Origin: Bog-756 sp963824645 | GTDB lineage: Bacteria; Actinomycetota; Acidimicrobiia; Acidimicrobiales; RAAP-2 | Length of the DNA: 64,000 nt | NCBI GenBank assembly: GCA_963824645.1 | Contig: CAWGQC010000010.1 | Span: forward strand, 124,001-188,000 | Reading direction: 5' to 3' | Shown: one piece after another, positions 17,945 through 27,182 of the stretch | Position numbering within the stretch: position 1 is the first letter of the stretch | Layout of the letters: the number at the start of each line of letters is the position of its first letter | Made by a program: the position numbers and the translations under genes | Notes under the pieces: model-generated | What the model saw: only the letters and a program-made list of their open reading frames with translations | Database searches by the model: none | Told to the model about the DNA's origin: nothing

Positions 17945-18027
17945 GTCAGGACACAATCGGCCGGGCCAGGTGGGCCGATTGACCGGAATGTGGGCCCAGG
18001 CCCTAAAGATCCCGCCTCTATCGACCG

Positions 18028-18050
18028 AATTGTCATGTATGGCGACAATT
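18028..18050. promoter_or_regulatory. Inverted repeat AATTGTC-N9-GACAATT at the start of the giant gene
   Basis: Perfect 7-base arms enclose 9 bases containing the ATG at 18035/18039. The site is AT-richer than its surroundings. It may be an operator overlapping the translation start (or a leaderless promoter edge) or a hairpin that affects initiation. If it is an operator, the downstream ATG at 18087 becomes the better start. Confidence 0.5.
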
Positions 18051-21000
18051 GAATCCTCTCCCCTGGTGGCGCGCGTCCCCCGTTCGATGAAAGGGCGACC
18101 GCACCGGCTCGTGGCCCTGGTGGCGGCCCTGTTGGCTATCGGTTCCGGCGGGTTGGCGGTACCGGTGCTCGGCAGTGCGGTGGGATCGGCCGGGGCCAGC
18201 ACACCGACCACCGTCACCCAGACATTCGGTTTCGACAACGACACCTTGCAGAACTTCACCGTTCCTTCCGGTGTGACCTCTCTCACCGTCACCGCCACCG
18301 GGGGCTACGGCTCATGGGGTGGTACCGACAGCGCCGGACGCCCTCCCGAGGGTGGCTATCAAGGGGAGGTCACCGGTTCCATATCGGTGAACCCGGGGGA
18401 CTACCTGACCATCGGCGTCGGGTCGGGTGGCGATGAACCGATCGACACCGGGTGCACCCGGGGTCAGGATGCGTCATCGCCCGTGGATGGCAACGACGCC
18501 CCCGGCGGCATCAACCCCCTCACCCAGTACGACGGAGGTATGGGCGGTGCGCCCGGTCCCAACGGCTGTTCCGGTTACGGAGGGTCTGGCGGAGCGGCCA
18601 CGGCCATAGAGGTGGGAAGCTCAGCCAGCGCACCGACCAGTATCGGCACTGTGGTGGCCGGCGGTGGCGGCGGGAGTGGTGGATCGGGCCAGTACGCGTT
18701 GGTGAAGGGACAGATCAGTCTCGCTTCGTACGTCCCCCAGTCCACCCCCACGCCGATCACCTACGGCAGTCCGGCCGGGTGCACCGGCAGCGGCTGCTCG
18801 TCCTCCAACACCATCGACAGTCCGTCGCCACTGCCCACCGATGCCACCCAGGGTCAGCAGGGCATCGCCGTGTTCACCCAGTGCGGCGGTTCGACCAACG
18901 GTCAGAACTCGAATCAGTACTTCAACGCCGACGCCCCGTCAGGTGAGGCGGGATGCGACGGCGGTGGTGGAGCCGGCGGTGGAGGCGGTGCGGCCGGCGG
19001 GGCGGCGGGCGACGATCAGTTCGGTTCCGGAAGCTCCGACGAGTGGTACGGACAGGGGGGTAGCCCGGGCGAGAACTCCACAGGAGGCATCGCCGGCCTC
19101 AGTGGTGTTGACGCCTACTACTCGAACGCCGATGGCGCTGCGCCGTCGGTATCCAACAATTTCGTGGACCCCGGCCCGACCTACGACGGCTCGGTCGTCA
19201 TCACCTATGCGACCGGGGTGCCCGGTATACCGACCCTGTCGGGGACGGCCGGCAACCACGACGTCGGCCTCCAATGGACCGCACCCAGCACCGGTGCCGA
19301 CCCGATCAGTGATTACGTCATCCAGTACTCGAGCAACGGCGGGACCACGTGGACCACTGACGACACCGGCTCGACCTCGACGTCAGCCACCGTCTCCGGA
19401 CTGACCAATCAAACCGGCTACATATTCGAGGTGGAAGCGGTCAATGCCATCGGCGACGGTCCCTTCTCCACCCCCACCGCCACACTGACCCCGTCGGGGC
19501 CACCGGGGGCCCCGGTGATCAGCTCGATCACTCCCGAGGACGGCGCTCTCCAGGTCAACTTCACCCCGCCGGCTTCCAGTGGGACGATCATCGGCTACCT
19601 CTACCAGCTCGACGGTTCCGGACCCTGGCTCCCGAGCTCGGCGACCTCCAGTCCGCTCACCCTGTCCGGCCTGTCGGACGGGACCCCCTATTCGGTGGAG
19701 ATCGAAGCGGTCAACGGGATCGGCGCCGGATCCGCCTCCAACTCGGTGAGCCAGACACCGGTGGCTCTGCCCGGTGCTCCCACCCTGACCTCGGTTCAGG
19801 TGGGTTCCACCACGGCCTCGATCGCCTTCAGCCCGGGCAGCAACGGGGGAAGTGCCATCACCGGGTACCGCTACAGCACCGACGGAGGAAGCACCTGGGT
19901 TCCGACTTCGACCACCAGCCCGGTCTCGGTGACCGGCCTCAGAACCGGAAGCTCATTTACCTTCGAGCTGGAAGCCATCAACATAAGTGGGGCCGGCGCA
20001 CCGGCCACCACCTCGTTCAGCACCACCTCTGCGCCTGCCGCGCCGCTCATCGCCTCCATCGTCTCGCAGAACCAGGCGCTGGCCGTCACCTTTACCGCAC
20101 CGGCCAGTGGCGGATCACCCATCACCGACTACGACTGGTCCACTGACGGTGGATCCCACTGGTACTCCGAGTCCAGTTATGGAACACCGTGCCCGAGTGG
20201 CAACGGTTCGTCGGTCACCTGTGAAATCGGCGTCCTCTCCACCGACGGTACGACCACTCTCACCAACGGAACCTCCTACCCCATCGAACTCCGGGCCGTC
20301 AACGCGGTGGGCCCCGGCCCCGCCTCGACCTCCCAGTCCGGAACTCCTTACACCACGCCTGCGGCGCCATCCATCATCACCGGTGCCAATGGGATGGTGG
20401 CGGCCAACCAGTCACTTACGGTCACCTTCAGTACGCCTATCAACAACGGTGGATCGGCGATCACCGCCTACCAGTACTCCACCGATGCCGGGGCCACCTG
20501 GCAGAACCGGACGGACGGACAGTCCGCCACCTCGACAACCATGACTATTACTGCCGTTTCGGCCGACGGCACGACGGCGCTGACCGACGGTGACACCTAT
20601 GACGTCGAAATCCGGGCGGTCAACGCGGCCGGCTACGGTCCGGGTTCGGCCGTAGCCGCCGGTATTCCCGTATCGGTTCCCGATGCGCCGTCCATCACAT
20701 CGGTCACCGCGGAGAACGGATCCCTCGGGGTGACCTTCACCCCGGCGTCGAACGGTGGCTCAGCCATCACCGACTACGAATACTCGGTCGACGGGGGTTC
20801 TGCGTGGGTGCCGACCGGCTCGCTGGCGCCGACTTTCACCATCGGCAACCTGACCAACGGAAACACCTATCCGGTCGAGGTGCGGGCTGATAACGAGGCT
20901 GGAGACTCCGACCCGTCAGCAGCCGTAGCGGGGACGCCGGCCACCGCGCCCGGTCAACCGTTGATCACGGCGGCGGAGCGCGGAAATGCCACCATCACCG

Positions 21001-24000
21001 TCTCGTATGCGGAGCCGTCGACGGGGGGCAGTCCCATCCTGTCCTACCAGTACTCGACGGACGCCGGCACCACGTGGCGGACGGCGGCGTCGAACGCCAA
21101 TCCGATGGTCATCACGACCCTGTCCACCGATGGGGCAACCCCCGTTTCCAACGGGACCGAGTATCCCGTGGAAATCCGGGCCCTCAATGCTGTGGGGGAC
21201 TCGCTGGCATCGTTGCCGGTGGAGGCCGAACCGGCCACGGTACCCGGCGCGCCGACCATCACCTTGATCCCGGGAAACGGCACCATGGCGGTGGCTGCCT
21301 CGATCGCCAACAACGGTGGCTCCTCGGTCACCGGTGTCGACTACTCGCTGGACGGCGGACCCTTCGTCTCCGCCGGCGTCACCAGTACGAATTTCACCAT
21401 CACCGGACTGGTCAACGGGACCAGCTACACCGTTGTGGTCCGGGCCGACAACGCCATCGGGGATGGCAATCCGTCCGCCCCGGCCAGCGCCACGCCCCTC
21501 ACGGTACCGGGAGCACCGACTGCCGTTCAGGCGGCCAGTGATTCGGCCTCCGCCGATGTGTCCTGGACCGCTCCGGCCTCCAACGGGGGGGCGGTGGTTA
21601 CCGGGTACACAGCCACCGCTTACACCACAGCGGCAGGCACCACCACCGCCGGAACGGCGTGCACGACGATGACACCGGCCTGTGCTGTGACCGGCCTGAC
21701 TAACAACACCACCTATTACATCGGCGTGGTGGCAACCAACGCGGCGGGTTCCAGCCTTTCCTCCAGTCCGCTTCAGGCAGTGACACCCATCGCCCGTCCG
21801 AGCGCACCGACCCTCACCGCCATCACCCCGGGCGATTCCTATCTGTCGGTGGCCTTCACCGCCGGCTCTCCCGGCGGGGACCCGATCACCTCGTACCAGT
21901 ACTCATTGGATGGTGGCGACACCTGGACCACCGCCAATGGCACGACGTCGCCGGTGATCATCGACGGACTGAATGACGGAACGGGCTACACGGTCAACCT
22001 ACGGGCCGTCAGCGCGGCCGGAGTGGGAGCGACCTCTTCGTCGCTCACGGGCACGCCGTACACCTACCCCGACCCACCGGACGCCACGTCGATCACCGCC
22101 AACGCCGAGTATCAGAGTGCTGTGATCACCTGGGCGGCGCCCGCCTATGACGGTGGAGCACCCATCAGCAACCAGACCGTCGACGGTGTGAATAACTCCG
22201 CTTACACGGTGACCGCCTTCGATGCTCCGGAAGCGGGAAGCCAGATCAGCAGCTGCACCACCTCCGGCGCGCTGACCTGCACCGTGGCCGGGCTCACCGA
22301 CGGAACGACGTACTACATCTCGATCCAGTCGGGCAACGCCGCCGGGCTCAGTGACCGGTCCACGCCTCGGGTGGCCGTCACGCCCACCGCCGATCCCGGC
22401 GCCGTTTCGGCGGTGACCGCCACGGCCGGCGACGGCCAGGCTTCGTTGTCGTGGACTGCGGGCTACAGCGGAAAGAGCGCCATCACCAACTACAACGTCT
22501 GGTACTCGGCCAATGGGGGCACCTACGCTCCGTTCCCCCGGGCCGCATCGACCGCCACCACGGCCACGGTGACCGGACTGACCGATGGCACCGCTTACAC
22601 CTTCGAGGTCTACGCCGTGAACAGCCAGGGAACCGGAGCGGCCAGCTCCCCGTCCAACTCCGTTACGCCCCTCAGCCCTCTCACCATCACCTCCTCAGTT
22701 CTCCCCGGTGGGGAGCGAGGCGTGAGTTATGACGTGATCCCGGGTGCCTCGGGAGCGACCGGTTCCTACACCTGGTCGGTGACCGACGGCCCGCTGCCCC
22801 CCGGTCTCACCATCTCGTCGGCGACCGGCGAGATCAGCGGTGTCCCCTCGGCCGATGGGACCTTCCCGTTCACCCTGTTGGTGACTGATGCCGACAACCA
22901 GGAGGTCACCCAGACCGAATCGGTCACCATCGCCGCAGACCCGTCGATCATTTCCTCACTGCTCCCCGGCGGCGAGCAGGGAGTGGACTATGACGTGACC
23001 CCGAGCGCTTCGGGAGGCATCGGCTCCGTCACCTGGTCGGTGACCGACGGCGCGCTGCCCCCCGGTCTCACCCTTTCTTCGTCGACCGGTGAGATCAGTG
23101 GTATTCCCACCGCCTCCGCTGTCTATTCGTTCACCCTGGTGGCTACCGACACCGGCAACCAGCAAGCCGACCAGGTCGAATCGGTCATCATCGCCCCCGA
23201 TCCCTCAGTCACGTCCCCTGCCCTGCCCGACGGAGAGCAGGGGGTGGACTACGACGTGACCCCGGGCGCTTCCGGAGGCACCGGCTCCTACACATGGTCG
23301 GTGACCGACGGCGCGCTGCCCCCCGGTCTCACCCTCTCTTCGTCGACCGGCGAGGTCAGCGGGGTTCCCGCCGGCAGCGGTACCTTCCCTCTGACCCTGG
23401 TGGCCACCGACATCGACAACCAACAGGCCACCCAGACCGAATCGGTCATCATCGCCCCCGATCCCTCATTCACCTCCTCCGTCCTTCCTAGCGGCGAGCA
23501 ATCCGTGGGCTATGACGTGACCCCTGGGGCCACCGGAGGCACCGGCTCGTACACCTGGTCGGTGACCGACGGCACCTTGCCCGCCGGACTGACCCTCTCC
23601 AACTCGACGGGTGAGATCAGCGGTGTTCCCACCGCCAGCGGTACCTTCCCCTTCACCCTGACGGCTACCGACATCGACAACCAACAGGCCACCCAGGCCG
23701 AGTCGGTCATCATCGCCCCCGACCCCTCCATCACCTCTCCGGCTCTTCCCGGCGGTGAACACGGCGTGAGTTATGACGTGACCCCCAGTGCCACGGCGGG
23801 CACCGGTACCTACACCTGGTCGCTGGCCGGAGGCACTCTGCCTGACGGTCTGACCCTCTCGAGTGTCACCGGCGAGATCAGCGGTGTTCCCACTGCCCGC
23901 GGAACCTTCCCGTTCACCCTGGTGGTCACTGACGCCGACAACCAACAGGCCGCCCAGAGCGAATCGATCACCATCACCAACGATCCTGCCGTCACCTCCA

Positions 24001-25514
24001 CCGTCCTTCCCGCTGGCGAACGGGGAGCGGACTATGACGTGACCCCGCAGGCCGCAGGGGGCACCGGTACCTACACCTGGTCGGTGACCGACGGCACGCT
24101 GCCCCCGGGCCTGACCCTTTCGTCGGCCACCGGCGAGATCAGCGGGGTTCCTACCACCAGTGGGACCTTCCCCTTCACCCTGGTGGTCACCGACGCCCAC
24201 AACCAGAAGGGCCTTCAGTCAGAGCTCGGGTACATCGCAGACGATCCCTCCATCATCTCCACTGTCCTTCCCGGTGGTGAGCAGGGAGTGGGTTACGGCG
24301 TGACTCCGGGGGCCACCGGGGGAACCGGTGCCTACACATGGTCGGTGGCAGACGGCACGCTGCCCCCGGGTCTCACCATCTCGCCGTCGACCGGGGAGAT
24401 CAGCGGTGTCCCCACCACCAACGGGACTTTCCCGTTCACGTTGGTGGCCACCGATGCCGTCGGCCAGCAGGTCTCCCAGACCGAGTCGGTCACCATCGCT
24501 CCCGCTCTGGTCATCGCCGTCGGCCAATCCCTCAACGCCCACGTCGATGTGGGACTGAGTGATCAGTTGAATGCCCAGGGCGGAACCGGCCCTTATCGAT
24601 GGGAGCTGTCTTCGGGGTTGCCCCACGGCCTGGTCCTCGCGCCCAGCGGGACGATAAGCGGTGCCCCCACCGTGGCCGGGACCTTCCTGGTAACCGTCGC
24701 CGTCAGGGACGCCCAGGGCGGGGTCAGTTCGGCCACGGTTACGGTGGTGGTGACTCCCACCGGTCTCAACTCGAGCGGCATGGCCACCACCCCCGATGGC
24801 AAGGGTTACTGGATCGCCGCAGCCAACGGAGCTGTGTCCAGCTTCGGTAACGCCCAGATGTACGGGTCCCTGTCGGGCGATCACCTGAACAGGCCGATCG
24901 TGGGCATGGGCTCGACGACCAACGGCGATGGCTACTGGCTGGTGGCGTCGGATGGTGGGGTCTTCGCCTTCGGCAACGCCCGCTTCTACGGGTCAGAGGG
25001 TGGTCATCGGCTGAACAAGGCGATCGTGGGCCTGACTCCAACTCCCGACGGCAAGGGCTACTGGCTGGTGGCTGCCGACGGTGGCGTCTTCACCTTCGGG
25101 GATGCCCACTTCTTCGGCTCGACCGGATCCGATCACTTGAACAAGCCGGTCGTGGGGATGGCCGCCACCCCCGACGGCAAGGGCTACTGGCTGGTGGCCG
25201 CCGACGGTGGCGTCTTCACCTTCGGGGATGCCCACTTCTTCGGCTCGACCGGATCCGATCACTTGAACAAGCCGGTCGTGGGGATGGCCGCCACCCCCGA
25301 CGGCAAGGGCTACTGGCTGGTGGCCGCCGACGGTGGCGTCTTCACCTTCGGGGATGCGAAGTTCCTCGGTTCGGAGGGAGGACGCCACCTGGACGCCTCC
25401 GTCGGCGGTATCAAGGCGACCGAGAACGGCCAGGGCTACTGGCTGGTGGCCGCCGACGGTGGGGTATTCAGCTTCGGTGCCGCCAGGTTCATGGGTTCCA
25501 GCGCCGAATCGTGA
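18039..25514 (+). CDS. Giant secreted modular protein: Gly-rich domain, ~12 FN3, 8 He_PIG-like Ig repeats, C-terminal GYW repeats
   Basis: An exported protein of about 2,490 residues. A signal peptide (MKGRPHRLVALVAALLAIGS from the in-frame ATG at 18087) is followed by a Gly-rich domain (to about 19200), then about twelve fibronectin type III modules (each starting like VPGAPTITSV and containing YQYSTDGGxTW and GxxYPVEIRAVNAxG), then seven nearly identical 87-residue putative Ig modules (LPGGEQGVxYDVTPGA...YTWSVTDGTLPPGLTLS...GEISGVPT) plus one divergent copy, and finally six 42-residue GYWLVAADGGVFTFGDA repeats. It has no sortase or transmembrane anchor and no visible catalytic site. Probably a cell-surface adhesin or matrix protein. 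Start candidates are 18039 and 18087; neither has a clear ribosome site. Confidence 0.88.
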   Translation: MATIESSPLVARVPRSMKGRPHRLVALVAALLAIGSGGLAVPVLGSAVGSAGASTPTTVTQTFGFDNDTLQNFTVPSGVTSLTVTATGGYGSWGGTDSAGRPPEGGYQGEVTGSISVNPGDYLTIGVGSGGDEPIDTGCTRGQDASSPVDGNDAPGGINPLTQYDGGMGGAPGPNGCSGYGGSGGAATAIEVGSSASAPTSIGTVVAGGGGGSGGSGQYALVKGQISLASYVPQSTPTPITYGSPAGCTGSGCSSSNTIDSPSPLPTDATQGQQGIAVFTQCGGSTNGQNSNQYFNADAPSGEAGCDGGGGAGGGGGAAGGAAGDDQFGSGSSDEWYGQGGSPGENSTGGIAGLSGVDAYYSNADGAAPSVSNNFVDPGPTYDGSVVITYATGVPGIPTLSGTAGNHDVGLQWTAPSTGADPISDYVIQYSSNGGTTWTTDDTGSTSTSATVSGLTNQTGYIFEVEAVNAIGDGPFSTPTATLTPSGPPGAPVISSITPEDGALQVNFTPPASSGTIIGYLYQLDGSGPWLPSSATSSPLTLSGLSDGTPYSVEIEAVNGIGAGSASNSVSQTPVALPGAPTLTSVQVGSTTASIAFSPGSNGGSAITGYRYSTDGGSTWVPTSTTSPVSVTGLRTGSSFTFELEAINISGAGAPATTSFSTTSAPAAPLIASIVSQNQALAVTFTAPASGGSPITDYDWSTDGGSHWYSESSYGTPCPSGNGSSVTCEIGVLSTDGTTTLTNGTSYPIELRAVNAVGPGPASTSQSGTPYTTPAAPSIITGANGMVAANQSLTVTFSTPINNGGSAITAYQYSTDAGATWQNRTDGQSATSTTMTITAVSADGTTALTDGDTYDVEIRAVNAAGYGPGSAVAAGIPVSVPDAPSITSVTAENGSLGVTFTPASNGGSAITDYEYSVDGGSAWVPTGSLAPTFTIGNLTNGNTYPVEVRADNEAGDSDPSAAVAGTPATAPGQPLITAAERGNATITVSYAEPSTGGSPILSYQYSTDAGTTWRTAASNANPMVITTLSTDGATPVSNGTEYPVEIRALNAVGDSLASLPVEAEPATVPGAPTITLIPGNGTMAVAASIANNGGSSVTGVDYSLDGGPFVSAGVTSTNFTITGLVNGTSYTVVVRADNAIGDGNPSAPASATPLTVPGAPTAVQAASDSASADVSWTAPASNGGAVVTGYTATAYTTAAGTTTAGTACTTMTPACAVTGLTNNTTYYIGVVATNAAGSSLSSSPLQAVTPIARPSAPTLTAITPGDSYLSVAFTAGSPGGDPITSYQYSLDGGDTWTTANGTTSPVIIDGLNDGTGYTVNLRAVSAAGVGATSSSLTGTPYTYPDPPDATSITANAEYQSAVITWAAPAYDGGAPISNQTVDGVNNSAYTVTAFDAPEAGSQISSCTTSGALTCTVAGLTDGTTYYISIQSGNAAGLSDRSTPRVAVTPTADPGAVSAVTATAGDGQASLSWTAGYSGKSAITNYNVWYSANGGTYAPFPRAASTATTATVTGLTDGTAYTFEVYAVNSQGTGAASSPSNSVTPLSPLTITSSVLPGGERGVSYDVIPGASGATGSYTWSVTDGPLPPGLTISSATGEISGVPSADGTFPFTLLVTDADNQEVTQTESVTIAADPSIISSLLPGGEQGVDYDVTPSASGGIGSVTWSVTDGALPPGLTLSSSTGEISGIPTASAVYSFTLVATDTGNQQADQVESVIIAPDPSVTSPALPDGEQGVDYDVTPGASGGTGSYTWSVTDGALPPGLTLSSSTGEVSGVPAGSGTFPLTLVATDIDNQQATQTESVIIAPDPSFTSSVLPSGEQSVGYDVTPGATGGTGSYTWSVTDGTLPAGLTLSNSTGEISGVPTASGTFPFTLTATDIDNQQATQAESVIIAPDPSITSPALPGGEHGVSYDVTPSATAGTGTYTWSLAGGTLPDGLTLSSVTGEISGVPTARGTFPFTLVVTDADNQQAAQSESITITNDPAVTSTVLPAGERGADYDVTPQAAGGTGTYTWSVTDGTLPPGLTLSSATGEISGVPTTSGTFPFTLVVTDAHNQKGLQSELGYIADDPSIISTVLPGGEQGVGYGVTPGATGGTGAYTWSVADGTLPPGLTISPSTGEISGVPTTNGTFPFTLVATDAVGQQVSQTESVTIAPALVIAVGQSLNAHVDVGLSDQLNAQGGTGPYRWELSSGLPHGLVLAPSGTISGAPTVAGTFLVTVAVRDAQGGVSSATVTVVVTPTGLNSSGMATTPDGKGYWIAAANGAVSSFGNAQMYGSLSGDHLNRPIVGMGSTTNGDGYWLVASDGGVFAFGNARFYGSEGGHRLNKAIVGLTPTPDGKGYWLVAADGGVFTFGDAHFFGSTGSDHLNKPVVGMAATPDGKGYWLVAADGGVFTFGDAHFFGSTGSDHLNKPVVGMAATPDGKGYWLVAADGGVFTFGDAKFLGSEGGRHLDASVGGIKATENGQGYWLVAADGGVFSFGAARFMGSSAES
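22677..24504 (+). repeat. Seven tandem 261-base units encoding Ig-like modules
   Basis: Units begin near 22677, 22938, 23199, 23460, 23721, 23982 and 24243, exactly 261 bases (87 codons) apart from the second on. High similarity between copies, including silent sites, suggests expansion by recombination. The region is prone to copy-number change and to misassembly from short reads. Confidence 0.85.
25074..25357 (+). repeat. Perfect tandem duplication of a 126-base unit in the C-terminal repeats
   Basis: Bases 25074-25199 and 25200-25325 appear identical, and a third copy matches for about 30 more bases before diverging. Each unit encodes 42 residues of the GYWLVAADGGVFTFGDAHFF type. Other copies in the protein differ at many silent sites, so this duplication is recent. 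Confidence 0.85.
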
Positions 25515-25608
25515 GGCGGTGATCCGGGCGTCGGTGAATTGAGGGAAGAACTCCTCGGGTCGGCGATGGCCGGGGGCCGGAGGGCGCCGGCGCACTAGCG
25601 TCAGATCG

Positions 25609-27069
25609 GTGCCTCTCGTAGCCGGGATCGACTCGTCCACCCAGTCGACCAAGGTCCAGCTGCGTGACGCGGCCACCGGACAGGTGGTCGGTACCGGACG
25701 ATCGCTCCACCCGGCTACGTCGCCCCCGCGGAGCGAACAGGCGCCGGAACGGTGGTGGGCGGCGCTGGTGGCGGCCATGTCTGAGGCGCGTAGCGAGGCT
25801 GCGCAGCGCAAGGCCGGTCCCACCGACGTGAAGGCCCTGGCCGTGGCCGCCCAACAGCACGGGCTGGTCGTCCTCGACGGGGAGGACCGGGTGCTGCGCC
25901 CGGCCAAGCTGTGGAACGACACGGAGTCCGCCCCCGACGCCGAGGGGCTGCTCGACCGTTTGACCGCCGGGGAGTGGGTGGAGGCGGCGGGGAGCGTGCC
26001 GGTGGCGGCCTTCACCGTGGCCAAACTGGCGTGGCTCCGTCGTTGCCAACCAGAGGTTCTGGGCCGAGTGGCGCGGATCATGTTGCCTCACGATTGGCTG
26101 ACTTTCCGGCTGACCGGACGGAGCGTGACCGATCGGGGTGACGCCTCGGGCACCGGGTACTGGTCCCCCTCGGCCGGCCGTTACCGGTTCGACGTGCTGG
26201 CTTTGATCGACCCCGATCGGGACTGGGCCGCCGCCCTTCCCGAGGTGCTAGGCCCTTGGGAGCAGGCGGGCACACTGAGCGGGTCGGCTGCCGATGAGCT
26301 CGGCCTGATGGCGGACACACCGGTTGCCGTGGGGACGGGAGACAACATGGCGGCGGCCTTGGGCATCGGTCTGGCCGCCGGCGACGTGGCCGTTTCCATC
26401 GGAACTTCGGGAACGGTATTCGCCACCACCGCAAACCCCGTCCACGACCCCACCGGGGCCGTAGCCGGGTTCGCTGATGCCACGGGCAACTTTCTCCCCC
26501 TGGTATGTACGCTCAACGCCTCCCTGGTCACCGAGGCGGTCGGTCGGCTGTTGGCTGTGGACCACGGCGAGCTCGACGCTCTGGCCCTCGGGGCACCTGT
26601 CGGGTCGGGAGGGCTGGTGCTGGTTCCCTACCTGGCCGGCGAGCGGGTACCCAATCGACCCCACGCCACCGGCAGCCTCCATGGCATCCGGTCCGACCTC
26701 AGCCGAGGGTGTCTGGCCCGGTCGGCCTTCGAGGGAGTGGTCTGTGGTCTGCTCGACGGACTCGACGCGCTGGGGGTGACAGGGGTGCCGACCCGGACGG
26801 GACGGTTGGTCCTGGTGGGTGGGGGGGCCCGGTCGGCCGGTTACCGGCGGGTGTTGGCCACTCTCTCCGGCCGGTCCGTGACCGTGCCCGACGAGGAGGA
26901 GATCGTGGCCACCGGCGCTGCCCTCCAGGCGGCCGTATTGGCCTCGGCTTTGCCCGTCGAACAGATCTCTGTCGACTGGAGACTCCGGGACGGCACACCC
27001 ATCGAACCGGGCCCGGACGCCGGGCGCTCGATCGAGGTGAGAGCCCGCTATGCCGAAGCCAGAGGTTGA
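25609..27069 (+). CDS. xylB: Xylulokinase (FGGY family)
   Basis: A 486-residue carbohydrate kinase. N-terminal ATPase-fold motif AGIDSSTQSTKVQLRD, the substrate-side block QQHGLVVLDGEDRVLRPAKLWND, the second-domain GTGDNMAAALGIGL and SIGTSGTVFA, and the FGGY-type SRGCLARSAFEGV and VLVGGGARSAGYR are all present. Xylulokinase phosphorylates D-xylulose with ATP. The next same-strand gene is xylose isomerase, which makes D-xylulose, so the assignment is strong. It starts at GTG 25609. No xylose transporter or XylR-type regulator is in the window. Confidence 0.93.
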   Translation: MPLVAGIDSSTQSTKVQLRDAATGQVVGTGRSLHPATSPPRSEQAPERWWAALVAAMSEARSEAAQRKAGPTDVKALAVAAQQHGLVVLDGEDRVLRPAKLWNDTESAPDAEGLLDRLTAGEWVEAAGSVPVAAFTVAKLAWLRRCQPEVLGRVARIMLPHDWLTFRLTGRSVTDRGDASGTGYWSPSAGRYRFDVLALIDPDRDWAAALPEVLGPWEQAGTLSGSAADELGLMADTPVAVGTGDNMAAALGIGLAAGDVAVSIGTSGTVFATTANPVHDPTGAVAGFADATGNFLPLVCTLNASLVTEAVGRLLAVDHGELDALALGAPVGSGGLVLVPYLAGERVPNRPHATGSLHGIRSDLSRGCLARSAFEGVVCGLLDGLDALGVTGVPTRTGRLVLVGGGARSAGYRRVLATLSGRSVTVPDEEEIVATGAALQAAVLASALPVEQISVDWRLRDGTPIEPGPDAGRSIEVRARYAEARG

Positions 27070-27071
27070 AC

Positions 27072-27086
27072 ACCCCGGTGCGGGGT
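27072..27086 (+). terminator. GC hairpin ACCCCG-GTG-CGGGGT just after xylB
   Basis: Perfect 6-base stem, 3-base loop, starting two bases after the xylB stop. No T-run follows, so it is at best a weak intrinsic terminator or a processing/stability element between xylB and xylA, whose start is 97 bases further on. Confidence 0.4.
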
Positions 27087-27182
27087 CCCGGAATGTGTCC
27101 GGCGCCGATGAGGGATGGAGGTGGGTAGCGTTGGCGGGCAGCCGCCTTCCACTGATCCCCCGATGCGATGCAGAGGTGTCTT

